Assembly: GCA_949295905.1 (NCBI GenBank)
Contig: CASFNA010000005.1
Span: forward strand, 124,001 to 188,000
Direction: 5' to 3'
From: an uncultured Prevotellaceae bacterium
Lineage (GTDB): Bacteria > Bacteroidota > Bacteroidia > Bacteroidales > Bacteroidaceae
Length of the DNA: 64,000 bases
In this document: positions 8,976 through 17,486 of the stretch, piece after piece
How the letters are laid out: every line of letters starts with the position of its first letter
Numbering within the stretch: the first letter of the stretch is position 1
Notes under the pieces: model-generated
What the model saw: the letters and a program-made list of their open reading frames with translations, nothing else
What the model was told of the DNA's origin: nothing
The model's database searches: none
Program-made: the position numbers and the translations under genes

Positions 8976-10679
8976 ATGAAAAGGAATAACATCATCAAGC
9001 TTGCCGCACTGGCCATGATGGCTTCAGCCACTCCGGCCTGTGCTTTGACAAACAATGAGGGAGCGGAGGCTTCGCCAGCCATGTTCGACTACTTCGAGTA
9101 CCGTGGCGACGACGACTTTTACAAGAACAATCCGCTGCCCGATGCGTCGTCTTTTTACAACCCGATACTGCCCGGATGGTATTCAGACCCGAGCATATGC
9201 CGTGCCGGCGACGATTACTACATGGTCACTTCAACGTTCTCTTTCTTCCCAGGCGTGCCCTTGTTCCACAGCAAGGACCTGCTCAACTGGAAACTTGTGA
9301 ACTACATTCTCGACCGTCCGTCGCAGCTTCCGCTTGACGGCCAGCGCGTATCCCAGGGCATTTTCGCGCCTGCGATATCCTACAACCCACACAACAAGAC
9401 GTTCTACATGATTACGACCAACGTGGGGTGGGGCAACTTCTTCGTGAAGACGAAGGACCCGCTCGGCCAGTGGTCGGAGCCTATTCGCCTGCCCGACGTT
9501 GGCGGTATCGACCCGTCGTTCTTCTTTGATGAGGACGGCAAGGCGTACATCGTAAACAACGACGAGCCCGAAGGACCGGCCGAGTATGACGGACACAGGG
9601 CTATCAAGGTGCGCGAGTTCGATGTCAAGACAGACAAGACCGTAGGTCCTACCAAGGTGCTCGTCAACAAGGGCGTGCATCCCGAGGACAAACCCATCTG
9701 GATAGAAGGCCCACACATGTATAAAATCAAGGGCAAGTATTACCTGATGGACGCCGAGGGAGGCACCAGCGATATGCACTCCGAGGTTATATTCAGGAGC
9801 GACAGCCCCTTCGGCCCGTTCGTTCCGGCAAAGCAGAACCCCATTCTTACGCAGCGCCACCTGCCTGCCGACCGTCCCAACCCCGTGACCTGTGCGGGCC
9901 ACGCCGACCTTGTGGAGACTCCGGAGGGCGACTGGTATGCCGTGTTCCTGGCTTGCCGCCCGTGCGAGGGACAGTTCGAGAACCTCGGACGCGAGACTTT
10001 CCTCATGCCTGTAAGGTGGAACGCTGACGGCTTCCCGTATATGACCGAGGGCGACGAGACCGTGCCCCTCATCTCGAAAGTGAAGGGAGCCAAGCGTGGA
10101 AACGACGTTACCTTCGGCAACTTCTCTTACCGCGACGATTTCAAGGCCGACAAGCTGTCGCTTGACTGGTTCTCACTGCGTGGCCCGGTAGACCATCTAA
10201 GTTCTCTCACTGCCAACCCGGGATACCTCACGATGCAGTGCGCCGACGTCAAGTCGTCAGAGAAGAAAGTGCCCGCGTTCCTCGCACGCCGCATCAGCCA
10301 CCACAAGTTCGAGTGTGAGACACGCCTCAAGTTCAACCCTGTAAAGGTTAACGAGAAGGCCGGCCTTATACTGTTCAAGGATGAGACACATCAGTACATC
10401 CTCTGTGTCACCATGACCGCCAGCGGCAAGCAGGTACAGGTAATACGCGTTGGAGAGGACGGCAAGGAGGACAACATCGCCTTCTCATCAATAGGCAAGG
10501 CCGATGACGACATACGTCTGAAGGTTGTTTCGCGCGGACTTGACTTCGATTTCTATTACGCCAAGGCCGACGGCAAGTGGCTTCCGCTCGTTAAAGACGT
10601 AGATGCCGGTTATCTTTCAACAAAGAATGCCGGCGGATTTACCGGTACGGTCATAGCCCTCTACGCTTCGTCCAAGTAA
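8976..10679 (+). CDS. Exported GH43 beta-xylosidase with C-terminal beta-sandwich
   Basis: A 567-residue glycoside hydrolase family 43 enzyme. A signal peptide (MKRNNIIKLAALAMMASATPACA) indicates export. The propeller begins at FYNPILPGWYSDPSICRAGD, with general base Asp71, Asp179 in GGIDPSFFF and acid Glu244 in WIEGPHMYK. From about residue 370 a concanavalin-like beta-sandwich follows, as in two-domain XynB-type beta-xylosidases, where it shapes the active site. It probably removes xylose or arabinose from xylan fragments outside the inner membrane, complementing the cytoplasmic GH43 of the first operon. It is monocistronic, between tmRNA and a wecA-like gene. Confidence 0.88.
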   Translation: MKRNNIIKLAALAMMASATPACALTNNEGAEASPAMFDYFEYRGDDDFYKNNPLPDASSFYNPILPGWYSDPSICRAGDDYYMVTSTFSFFPGVPLFHSKDLLNWKLVNYILDRPSQLPLDGQRVSQGIFAPAISYNPHNKTFYMITTNVGWGNFFVKTKDPLGQWSEPIRLPDVGGIDPSFFFDEDGKAYIVNNDEPEGPAEYDGHRAIKVREFDVKTDKTVGPTKVLVNKGVHPEDKPIWIEGPHMYKIKGKYYLMDAEGGTSDMHSEVIFRSDSPFGPFVPAKQNPILTQRHLPADRPNPVTCAGHADLVETPEGDWYAVFLACRPCEGQFENLGRETFLMPVRWNADGFPYMTEGDETVPLISKVKGAKRGNDVTFGNFSYRDDFKADKLSLDWFSLRGPVDHLSSLTANPGYLTMQCADVKSSEKKVPAFLARRISHHKFECETRLKFNPVKVNEKAGLILFKDETHQYILCVTMTASGKQVQVIRVGEDGKEDNIAFSSIGKADDDIRLKVVSRGLDFDFYYAKADGKWLPLVKDVDAGYLSTKNAGGFTGTVIALYASSK

Positions 10680-10763
10680 TGTTTGCAATGTAGATACGCC
10701 ATTGTCGGCATTATTGCCGCATGGCATTAGAATGTTTTTTTACCAGGTATCAATGTAGCCATA

Positions 10764-10806
10764 GCCGCCTGCGCGCTTTAAAGCCGTAGGCGGTTTGGCC
10801 TTTTTT
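10764..10806 (+). terminator. Terminator after the exported GH43 gene
   Basis: A stem of CCGCCTGCG with CGTAGGCGG, loop of about 11 bases, is followed shortly by a run of six T residues. Confidence 0.65.
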
Positions 10807-10974
10807 ACGGGTGCATCCGCCGCATCCCTGTACGTTCCATTGTGGCGTTTTTCGGCTTATGCACCTGTCGTTTGTGGCGTGAAGCGGTGCGGTTTGCAAT
10901 TAATTTCAATGCGGCGGCGCAATATTTCCGCACATTGGCGGTTTATAGTATTGTAACAAAGCTGTTGAGATTCG

Positions 10975-12075
10975 ATGAATATATACATTGTCTGGATGAT
11001 AGGGGTTTTCGTGATAAGTGCGGCCTGCGGTCTGGCTTTCATCCCGGCCATCCTTAATTTCTGCAAATCCAAGAAGCTTTACGACATGCCCAATGCGCGG
11101 AAAGTGCATCAGAACGCAGTTCCGCGCCTTGGCGGAATAGCTTTCATGCCGAGCATGTTCATTGCATTTGCCGTGGCGTTGCTTGGTATCAACTCCACGC
11201 AGAAGCTTGTGTCAATCAATGTCTGGAGCTTTTATTTCATGATAAGCATATTCGTTGTTTATGTTACGGGCATTGTTGACGACGTGCTCGGCCTGTCGGC
11301 TTGCGTCAAGTTCGCCGTACAGGTGGCAGCCGCCAGCCTCCTGCCAATAGGCAACTTGTACCTGAACAATTTTTACGGCTTCATGGGAATACACGAGATT
11401 CCTTATGCCGTAGGCTTTCCGTTGACAGTGCTTGTCATAGTGTTCATCGAAAACGCCGTCAACCTGATTGACGGCATAGACGGCTTGGCGGCAAGTCTTT
11501 CCATACTTGCTTTCATGGGTTTCATATATATATTCGCCGTACAGGGCATTTGGTCGTATGCCATATTGATATCCGGGCTTATCGGCGTGCTTGTGGCCTT
11601 TCTTTATTTCAACCTTTTCGGGGACGCGTCAAGGAACCGAAAGATATTCATGGGCGATGCCGGCAGTCTTACTTTGGGCATGATACTGGGAGTCTTGTGC
11701 GTGAAATATTCCATGTACAATGACAAGGTGATACTGTTGCGGCAGTTTGACTTCATATTGCCTTATACGCTCCTTATTGTTCCTGTATTCGATGCTGTAA
11801 GGGTTTCCCTCGTCCGCATATGCCACCGTACGTCGCCGTTCAAGGCCGACAAGCGTCACATCCACCACAAACTGATGTGTGCCGGGTTGTCGCAGCGTGG
11901 TGCGCTTGCGTGCATTGTCGGCATAGCCGTCGCTTATGTGGCGCTTAATTGCGTATTGCTGCAGTTTGTTGAGAACACGATTGTTTTTGTCGTTGACATC
12001 CTTGTATACATAGGCTTGAACCTCGTGCTCAATCTTTTCATACGGAGTAAGGATAACGCCTTGGCGAGGCCGTAA
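10975..12075 (+). CDS. WecA/MraY-family undecaprenyl-phosphate sugar-1-phosphate transferase
   Basis: A 366-residue inner-membrane enzyme with about 10-11 hydrophobic segments, homologous to WecA. It would transfer GlcNAc-1-phosphate (or a related sugar phosphate) from UDP-sugar to undecaprenyl phosphate, starting O-antigen, capsule or glycoprotein glycan synthesis. Family motifs are visible: KVHQNAVPRLGG near residue 43, the Asp pair in VDDVLGL, NAVNLIDGIDGLAA near 160, GDAGSLTLG near 230 and the HIHHKLM cytoplasmic loop near 300. No other glycan genes are adjacent. MraY is less likely, as no peptidoglycan cluster surrounds it. Confidence 0.88.
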   Translation: MNIYIVWMIGVFVISAACGLAFIPAILNFCKSKKLYDMPNARKVHQNAVPRLGGIAFMPSMFIAFAVALLGINSTQKLVSINVWSFYFMISIFVVYVTGIVDDVLGLSACVKFAVQVAAASLLPIGNLYLNNFYGFMGIHEIPYAVGFPLTVLVIVFIENAVNLIDGIDGLAASLSILAFMGFIYIFAVQGIWSYAILISGLIGVLVAFLYFNLFGDASRNRKIFMGDAGSLTLGMILGVLCVKYSMYNDKVILLRQFDFILPYTLLIVPVFDAVRVSLVRICHRTSPFKADKRHIHHKLMCAGLSQRGALACIVGIAVAYVALNCVLLQFVENTIVFVVDILVYIGLNLVLNLFIRSKDNALARP

Positions 12076-12098
12076 TGCCGGTGTAGGCAAGGTGTTTG

Positions 12099-12140
12099 GT
12101 GAAAGGCGGTCTTTTGCGTTGCGAAAGGCCGCCTTTCATG
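12099..12140. repeat. 22-base palindrome cluster R3
   Basis: Two units (GTGAAAGGCGGTCTTTTGC and GCGAAAGGCCGCCTTTCAT), which also pair with each other, start 24 bases after the wecA-like stop. A decayed unit may follow at about 12171. Confidence 0.75.
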
Positions 12141-12326
12141 CTTCAATATGTGGTCTATTGCCTCCCGTTTTGCCGTCTTTTGCAGGATGCCGGATTTGCC
12201 CCTCCCTTTCGTTTGTTGTATTGCAGTCTGCTTGCGAGACAAGTTGCGTTGTGTTTCATTTATGTTGCTGTGTTTTGGCAAATGCGTTTCCGCTTTTATG
12301 AAAAAACAAAAAAAGCGGTTTTTGTT

Positions 12327-12356
12327 TTGTTGTTTACACTACTTGGCTTATCTTTG
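12327..12356 (+). promoter_or_regulatory. Promoter of the EEP nuclease operon
   Basis: TTG (12327-12329) and TATCTTTG (12349-12356) are 19 bases apart. The leader to the start codon is about 117 bases. I saw no structured element in it. Confidence 0.65.
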
Positions 12357-12479
12357 CAGAATCTAAGTTGCGCACTTCCGGGCTTGGGCGAGCCGGCATC
12401 AGGCCCGTATGTGCAGTCATGTAATAAAAACAATCAGCGCCAGGCACTTCCATGCGGCGCGCATTTACGACAATAATAT

Positions 12480-13535
12480 ATGATGATGAAAAAGCTTACA
12501 TTGATTCTGATACTGTCGTTTTCACTCGTGGCAGTATGCAGCCTGGCTCAAAGGAAATATGCGGTGTATGCCGTAGGCTTCTACAACCAGGAAAACCTTT
12601 TCGACACATGCCACGACGACGGCAAGAACGACTACGAGTTCCTTCCAGGTGGGTCGTACCGTTGGAACGGGCTGAAGTACAGCCACAAGTTGCGCAACAT
12701 GGCGCGCGTGCTGGCCGATATGGGTACCGACTTGCTGCCGCAGGTTGGCTGCGCGCTCATCGGATTGTCGGAGGTGGAGAACTCGAAGGTGCTCGACGAC
12801 CTTACCGCCCAGGAGCCTTTGCGTGCGCGCGGATATAAGTATGTGCATGTAGAAGGGCCAGACAAGCGCGGCATCGACTGCGCCGTGCTCTACAATCCTG
12901 CGTTGTTCAAAGTAGGCACGGTGAAGCTTTTGCCTTACATCCCTGACGAGTCGATGAAAGACTATTACGCTACGCGCGGTTTCCTGACCGTTACCGGCGA
13001 GATGGGCGGCGACCAAGTGAGTGTCATCGTGTGTCACTGGCCAAGCCGTGCGGCCGGCTCTTCTTACCGTGAGCGTGCCGCCAGCCTCGTAAAGGACATA
13101 AAGGACTCGCTGCTTAGGGTGAATCCCGACATGAAGGTGATGGTGATGGGCGACATGAACGACGACCCGACGAACAAGAGCATGAAAGAAATCCTGCGCG
13201 CATTGCCCGACAAGGACAAGGTGGGCGAGGACGACATGTATAACCCCTGGTACAACCTTCTGGCTAAGCAAGGCCAGGGCACGCTGTCGTATCAAGGTTC
13301 TTGGAATCTCTTTGACCAAATCGTGATGACGCCGAACATGATAGACAAGGGCGGCAAGAAAGACTACTCTACGCTCAAGTTCTTCAAGAACAAGATATTC
13401 CGCCGCGACTATCTCATCAACACAGAGGGTCGCTATAAGGGCATACCCAAGCGCACCCACGCCGGCGGAGCTTGGCTCGACGGATACAGCGACCACCTGC
13501 CCGTTGTAGTTTACCTCGTAAAGGAGAGGCAATGA
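12480..13535 (+). CDS. Secreted endonuclease/exonuclease/phosphatase (EEP) family protein
   Basis: A 351-residue protein with a signal peptide (hydrophobic stretch LTLILILSFSLVAVCSLAQ) and an EEP (DNase I-like) fold. The metal and catalytic motifs are in order: FYNQENLFDT near the start (Asn), GLSEVEN (Glu), the His of VIVCHWPSR, GDMNDDPTNKSM (Asp/Asn) and the terminal SDHLPVVV (Asp-His). Members of this exported Bacteroidetes group are annotated as nucleases, but phosphodiesterase activity on other substrates is possible. Its stop overlaps the start of the glycosylase gene by four bases (ATGA), so translation is likely coupled. Confidence 0.85.
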   Translation: MMMKKLTLILILSFSLVAVCSLAQRKYAVYAVGFYNQENLFDTCHDDGKNDYEFLPGGSYRWNGLKYSHKLRNMARVLADMGTDLLPQVGCALIGLSEVENSKVLDDLTAQEPLRARGYKYVHVEGPDKRGIDCAVLYNPALFKVGTVKLLPYIPDESMKDYYATRGFLTVTGEMGGDQVSVIVCHWPSRAAGSSYRERAASLVKDIKDSLLRVNPDMKVMVMGDMNDDPTNKSMKEILRALPDKDKVGEDDMYNPWYNLLAKQGQGTLSYQGSWNLFDQIVMTPNMIDKGGKKDYSTLKFFKNKIFRRDYLINTEGRYKGIPKRTHAGGAWLDGYSDHLPVVVYLVKERQ

Positions 13536-14113
13536 GCGACGTAGAGCAGCACCCGTTACAACCCTTTCTGCCGCAGGGCACGCGCCTGCTGATGCTCGGA
13601 AGCTTTCCGCCGTCGCGCCGCCGTTGGTGCATGGATTTCTTTTACCCCAACTTCATCAACGACATGTGGCGCATATTCGGCCTCGTCTTTTTCGGAGACA
13701 AGGAACGTTTTGTTGACAGGGAACGGTCGGTTTTTCTCCGTGAGGATATTATACGGTTTCTTGAAAAGAAGGGTGTAGGCCTGTATGACACGGCCTGCGC
13801 CGTGCGGCGGACGAAGAACACGGCGTCAGACAAAGACCTTGAAATAGTCACGCCAACCGACCTCGACGCTCTCTTGCGCCGCATACCGACGTGCGTGGCT
13901 GTGGTTACTACCGGGCAGAAGGCCACAGACGTGTTCACTTCTCACTTCGGCATGCGTCCTCCAAAGGTAGGAACGTCGGCAGAGTTCACGTTTGACGGCC
14001 GCCTGATGCGGCTTTACCGGATGCCGAGCAGCTCGCGTGCATACCCGATGAAGGTGGAGCGGAAAGCCGAATACTATGAAAAAATGTTTGTTGAGACAGG
14101 GCTGAAAGACTGA
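13532..14113 (+). CDS. Uracil-DNA glycosylase superfamily protein
   Basis: A 193-residue cytoplasmic protein with the fold signatures of the uracil-DNA glycosylase superfamily: an N-terminal LMLGSFPPSRRR loop followed by FYPNFINDMWRIF, and a C-terminal MPSSSRAYP loop in the position of the DNA-intercalation motif. The arrangement is closest to the hypoxanthine/mismatch-type branches. The catalytic Asn of classical families is not obvious, so the substrate (uracil, hypoxanthine or mispaired T) is open. The start at 13532 is chosen over 13472 because it gives the ATGA overlap with the upstream gene and removes a non-homologous tail. Confidence 0.75.
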   Translation: MSDVEQHPLQPFLPQGTRLLMLGSFPPSRRRWCMDFFYPNFINDMWRIFGLVFFGDKERFVDRERSVFLREDIIRFLEKKGVGLYDTACAVRRTKNTASDKDLEIVTPTDLDALLRRIPTCVAVVTTGQKATDVFTSHFGMRPPKVGTSAEFTFDGRLMRLYRMPSSSRAYPMKVERKAEYYEKMFVETGLKD

Positions 14114-14117
14114 TTTT

Positions 14118-14726
14118 ATGACAATAATAGGCATAGCCGGAGGCACTGGTTCCGGCAAGACAACCGTAGTAAGGAAGATAGCGGAGGCGTTGCCGCCGCA
14201 CTATGTCGTTGTGGTACCGCTCGATTCGTATTACAATGACACGTCAAGCATGACTGAAGAGGAGCGCCGGGCCATCAACTTTGACCACCCCGACGCCTTC
14301 GACTGGAAGTTGCTTGTAAAGCACATGAACGAGCTGCGCAACGGCAACGTCGTAGAACAGCCTACTTACTCGTACCTGCTCTGCAACCGCTTGAAGGAGA
14401 CCGTGCACGTAGAACCGCGCCCGGTAATAATAATAGAGGGGATAATGACGCTGCTGAACAAGAAGCTTCGCGACATGATGGACCTCAAGATATTCGTCGA
14501 TACCGACTCTGACGAACGCCTAATACGCAACATCCAGCGCGACGTTTTGGAGCGCGGTAGGACGGTGGAGATGGTCATCGACCGCTACCTGAAGGTGCTG
14601 AAGCCCATGCACGAGCAGTTTATCGAGCCAACGAAAAAGTACGCCGACCTGATAATACCGCAGGGAGGAGAGAACCATACGGGCATAGACATACTTTGCA
14701 AGTACATCGAAAGCATAGTAAGGTGA
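14118..14726 (+). CDS. udk: Uridine kinase
   Basis: A 202-residue P-loop kinase that phosphorylates uridine and cytidine to UMP and CMP in pyrimidine salvage. The Walker A motif GGTGSGKTT is at residues 8-16. The family features DSYYND, NFDHPDAFDW, PTYSYLLCNR and the IIIEGIM strand are all present, and the length is typical. It follows the glycosylase gene by four bases and ends the three-gene operon that starts with the secreted nuclease. Confidence 0.95.
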   Translation: MTIIGIAGGTGSGKTTVVRKIAEALPPHYVVVVPLDSYYNDTSSMTEEERRAINFDHPDAFDWKLLVKHMNELRNGNVVEQPTYSYLLCNRLKETVHVEPRPVIIIEGIMTLLNKKLRDMMDLKIFVDTDSDERLIRNIQRDVLERGRTVEMVIDRYLKVLKPMHEQFIEPTKKYADLIIPQGGENHTGIDILCKYIESIVR

Positions 14727-14734
14727 GGGATATG

Positions 14735-14826
14735 TAATTAAGAATTAGGAGTTAAGAATTAATAAAATATGCTCCGTTGTCAATCGGCAAGAGTATTTTT
14801 TTAATTCTTAACTCTTAATTATTAAT
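14735..14826. repeat. Long inverted repeat between udk and the HdeD-like gene
   Basis: Imperfect arms of about 36-39 bases, built from AATTAAGAATTA/GTTAAGAATT-type tokens, pair across a 17-base spacer. The right arm reaches into the last codons and stop of the convergent HdeD-like gene (stop at 14822-14824). It probably acts as a bidirectional terminator. Confidence 0.75.
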
Positions 14827-15415
14827 TCGATTCACTCTTAACTCTTAATTCATTCTTCGTTTCCCGGTATATCTTCACTGCATTAACACACTCCGTTACG
14901 CCGTAGAACAGCAGGCACCAGCCAATGATGAGCAGCGGCAGTGAGGCCGTCTCCATGGGCTTTACCATTACGAACACGCCTGTGACGAGTATGAGCGATG
15001 GGCACACCCAGAACCATACGGGAACGCGGAACAGTTTCCTCGCCCCGGCAAGGGCTATGAACTGGTTGATTGCTCCAAGTATTATGAGCACTCCGAGCAC
15101 GTACATAAGCGACTTTACGAACACGCCCGGGATGATGGCAAGTATCAGTCCGAGCAGTATGCTGCCTATGCCTACGAGCGGAAACGGCGGCCGAGGCGAG
15201 GCGATTAGCCGCCCTTCGGCATCGTACAGCTCCGCGCCGACGGCGTTCTTGCGTGCGTTAATGTATGTGGCGCACGATATTACGCCCGATACGAGGAACA
15301 TTACGCCAATGGCGATGGTTATCCAGTGAACCGTGCTGTCGGGGTTGTTTATAAGCAGAATGCCTGTGATTATGGCGCAGGCGGCGCGGAAAACCGCGCT
15401 TCTCAATATCTTCAT
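14822..15415 (-). CDS. HdeD/DUF308-family membrane protein
   Basis: A 197-residue integral membrane protein with about six hydrophobic helices arranged as repeated pairs, as in the HdeD/DUF308 family (linked to acid resistance in E. coli, with no known biochemical function). Motifs such as GILLINNPDSTVHWITIAIG and PGVFVKSLMYVLGVLIILGAI are typical. The start at 15415 (MKILRSAVF) is chosen because it lies about 20 bases after the predicted transcription start. It is monocistronic. Substrate and role are unknown here. Confidence 0.75.
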   Translation of the reverse strand: MKILRSAVFRAACAIITGILLINNPDSTVHWITIAIGVMFLVSGVISCATYINARKNAVGAELYDAEGRLIASPRPPFPLVGIGSILLGLILAIIPGVFVKSLMYVLGVLIILGAINQFIALAGARKLFRVPVWFWVCPSLILVTGVFVMVKPMETASLPLLIIGWCLLFYGVTECVNAVKIYRETKNELRVKSESN

Positions 15416-15442
15416 GGCTTCCGGTGTTATGTTAGTTAGCCC

Positions 15443-15473
15443 CAAAGTTAAGGAAAATATCATATAGAAACAA
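15443..15473 (-). promoter_or_regulatory. Promoter of the HdeD-like gene
   Basis: On the minus strand, TTG (15473-15471) and TAACTTTG (15450-15443) are separated by 20 bases and closely match the consensus. The leader is about 20 bases. Confidence 0.7.
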
Positions 15474-15500
15474 GACTTTTCATCACTTTTACGTAAAAAT

Positions 15501-16010
15501 ATGACAACACTTTACCTTGTCCGCCATGGCGAGACTGTTGATAATGCGAACCGCATAATGCAGGGACAGACGCAAGGGGAGCTGACCGAGCGGGGTAGGG
15601 AGCAGGCGCGTGAGGTGGCTGCAAGGATGGCCGCCGTGCACATAGACGCTTTCGTGTCGAGCGACCTTAGGCGGGCCGTTGACACGTGCCGCATCATCGC
15701 CGGGCCTCACGGCATGGACGTACTGACAACTCCCTTGCTGCGCGAGAGGGACTGGGGCGGCTTCACCGGCCGCTACATACCCGACCTGAAGGATGCCGAG
15801 TGGCCTGCCGACATCGAGTCGCTTGACGCTTTGCGCGAGCGTGCCGCCAAGTTCTTGGATTATGTAAGGACGCATTTCCCCTCGTCTGTAGTGCTCGCCG
15901 TAGGCCACGGCATCATCAACAAGGCTGTGCAGTCGGTGTTTTTCGACAAGCCGGTGCAGGACATTAAGCCCATGGGCAACGCCGAGGTGCGCGTGCTCGA
16001 GCTGTTGTGA
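15501..16010 (+). CDS. Histidine phosphatase family protein (phosphoglycerate mutase-like)
   Basis: A 169-residue branch-1 histidine phosphatase. The catalytic LVRHGET motif (His9) is followed by GELTERGREQA, SDLRRAVDTC, LRERDWGGFTGR and the second catalytic His in VGHGIIN. It removes or transfers phosphate from a small molecule. Candidates include alpha-ribazole phosphate and sugar phosphates, and sequence alone does not decide. The protein is shorter than classical glycolytic phosphoglycerate mutase (about 230-250), so a phosphatase role is more likely than glycolysis. It is divergent from the HdeD-like gene. Confidence 0.85.
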   Translation: MTTLYLVRHGETVDNANRIMQGQTQGELTERGREQAREVAARMAAVHIDAFVSSDLRRAVDTCRIIAGPHGMDVLTTPLLRERDWGGFTGRYIPDLKDAEWPADIESLDALRERAAKFLDYVRTHFPSSVVLAVGHGIINKAVQSVFFDKPVQDIKPMGNAEVRVLELL

Positions 16011-16028
16011 TGTTCAGTTATGTGTATT

Positions 16029-16076
16029 AAACGGAGAAGGTGACGCGCCGCCGGCGGCGCGTCACCTTCTCCGTTT
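16029..16076. terminator. Perfect 48-base palindrome, bidirectional terminator
   Basis: A perfect inverted repeat with 24-base arms and no spacer (centre CGCGCCGCCGGCGGCGCG) lies between the convergent phosphatase gene and the Arg/Gly/His-rich protein gene. AAA and TTT at the outer ends give a U tract in both directions. Confidence 0.8.
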
Positions 16077-16114
16077 ATAGACAATCAATGTATATAGTGT
16101 TGTTGTGCCGGTGC

Positions 16115-17083
16115 TCATCTGTGGCCGCCGAAGTGGCCTCCACCGCTCCTGCCTCCGCCTTTCGCCTGTCCGCCGCGTGCTCCGCCGGTGCGGTTTCCGC
16201 CGCCTGCCGGCCTTGCCGGCCTGCTTTTTTGACGTACCGACGGGCGCGTAGCATTGCGTTTGGGGGTGAAGGTTGCGCTTGGCTTGCGCTGTGTGCCTAT
16301 GACTGCCGACTTTCCGGCGTTGCCCGCGCCGAAGTTGCGGCGGCGCACGTCAGCCGGGCGTGCCGTCTTGCGTGTGCTGCTTTCGCGGTTGTTGCGTATG
16401 TTGTTGCGGTTGCCGTTGAAGCCTGCGCCCGGCCGCCTCTTGTCGTCGTTGCCGCGTTGCGGCCTGCCTTTGAAGCCTTGCGGGCGGTTGTCGCCGCGGT
16501 GCCCGGCAAAGTTTTCGTGTCTGCCTCCCGGCTTTCCGGGGCGGTTGAATCCTTTTTTATGGAAGTCGCCGCGGTCGAAGCGGTCTCTAAGTCCGTGCCC
16601 TTTTATTCCTGCTCCGTGGTGGAACGTGCGCCCTTTGTACCAGCTGCGTCCGCCGTTGTGGTGCCAGCTGTGTCCTCCACGGTAGGTGACGTATATGTGT
16701 GGTCGGCCGAAGTAGTAGAAGTGCCGGCGCGGATAACGCGAGTATATGGCGAAATGCCATACTCCGGCGGTCCAGTACAGCGGCCTGTAGAAGTATGCCG
16801 CGGCGCAGAAGGCGCGGTATTGCCAGTCGAGCAGGATGTAGCTCAAGTCGAGGTTGCGTTGCCTCCAGTACACGTCGTAGAGGTCGTCGGGCGTGTTCAC
16901 GCTCATAAGGTAGTCAAGGTTTACCTCGTAGGCTGCGTCATATTGTTCTTCGGTCAGGTTTAGTTCGTAGGCCATCTTGTCCGTGAGGAACAGTGCCTGG
17001 TCGCGCGCCTGTTCGTAGCTCATTGCGCCGGCAGTGGCCATGAAGGCCACGAGCGCGGTGATTATGGTTGCCAGTCGTTTCAT
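16115..17083 (-). CDS. Exported Arg/Gly/His-rich low-complexity protein
   Basis: A 322-residue exported protein. The start at 17083 gives a clear signal peptide (MKRLATIITALVAFMATAGA). Residues 21-80 form a short helical region (LTEEQYDAAYEVNLDYL) that resembles the helical N-termini of Spy/CpxP-like periplasmic proteins. Next comes an aromatic Tyr/Trp/His-rich segment, and from about 150 to the end a very basic tail rich in Gly, Arg, Asn and His (for example HKKGFNRPGKPGGRHENF and GGGHFGGHR). I recognise no enzyme motif. Binding to a polyanion or metal at the envelope is possible but is inference. Confidence 0.65.
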   Translation of the reverse strand: MKRLATIITALVAFMATAGAMSYEQARDQALFLTDKMAYELNLTEEQYDAAYEVNLDYLMSVNTPDDLYDVYWRQRNLDLSYILLDWQYRAFCAAAYFYRPLYWTAGVWHFAIYSRYPRRHFYYFGRPHIYVTYRGGHSWHHNGGRSWYKGRTFHHGAGIKGHGLRDRFDRGDFHKKGFNRPGKPGGRHENFAGHRGDNRPQGFKGRPQRGNDDKRRPGAGFNGNRNNIRNNRESSTRKTARPADVRRRNFGAGNAGKSAVIGTQRKPSATFTPKRNATRPSVRQKSRPARPAGGGNRTGGARGGQAKGGGRSGGGHFGGHR

Positions 17084-17246
17084 TGTGAATATCAGTTTTG
17101 TTATGTTTCCTGGTGCAAAGTAACGGATATTCGGCCGCATATGGAAAGGTTTTTCCCTAACCGTAACGGGGAATTTCCCTATTTGTCCGGCAGCTTTTTC
17201 TGCGGCGGTTGTAACCGCCTGTGTTTCAGTGTGTTGCCGCAGGCTT

Positions 17247-17348
17247 TGCAAAAGACCGTCTTTCAGCCTGCGAAAGGCCGTCTTCCACAATGTGTTTGAC
17301 GGCCTTTTGGCGCGCGTTTTGCGGCCTTTTGCAGAAAGCCTTTCGGCG
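17247..17348. repeat. 22-base palindrome cluster R4
   Basis: Two good units (GCAAAAGACCGTCTTTCAG, GCGAAAGGCCGTCTTCCAC) are followed by three decayed ones (TTTGACGGCCTTTTGG, TTTTGCGGCCTTTTGC, GAAAGCCTTTCGG). The cluster lies between the divergent Arg/Gly/His-rich gene and the TonB receptor operon, upstream of the latter's promoter. Confidence 0.8.
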
Positions 17349-17426
17349 TGCCTCGAACCGGCATGTTCAGGCATGTTACGCCAACGTTAAATTTTCCCCC
17401 GGTTGCAATACAAATTTCAACATTCG

Positions 17427-17458
17427 TTTTGAAGTTTATCCGAATTCCTTTAACTTTG
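17427..17458 (+). promoter_or_regulatory. Promoter of the TonB receptor operon
   Basis: TTTTG (17427-17431) and TAACTTTG (17451-17458) are 19 bases apart. The leader is only about 20 bases. Confidence 0.7.
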
Positions 17459-17486
17459 CAACGAGTATTAACAAAACATGTAATTT

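Noticed and set aside
12522-13532. Minus-strand frame of about 336 codons opposite the EEP nuclease gene
   Set aside because: Valine/histidine-rich antisense product with no family signature; the plus-strand nuclease motifs are complete.
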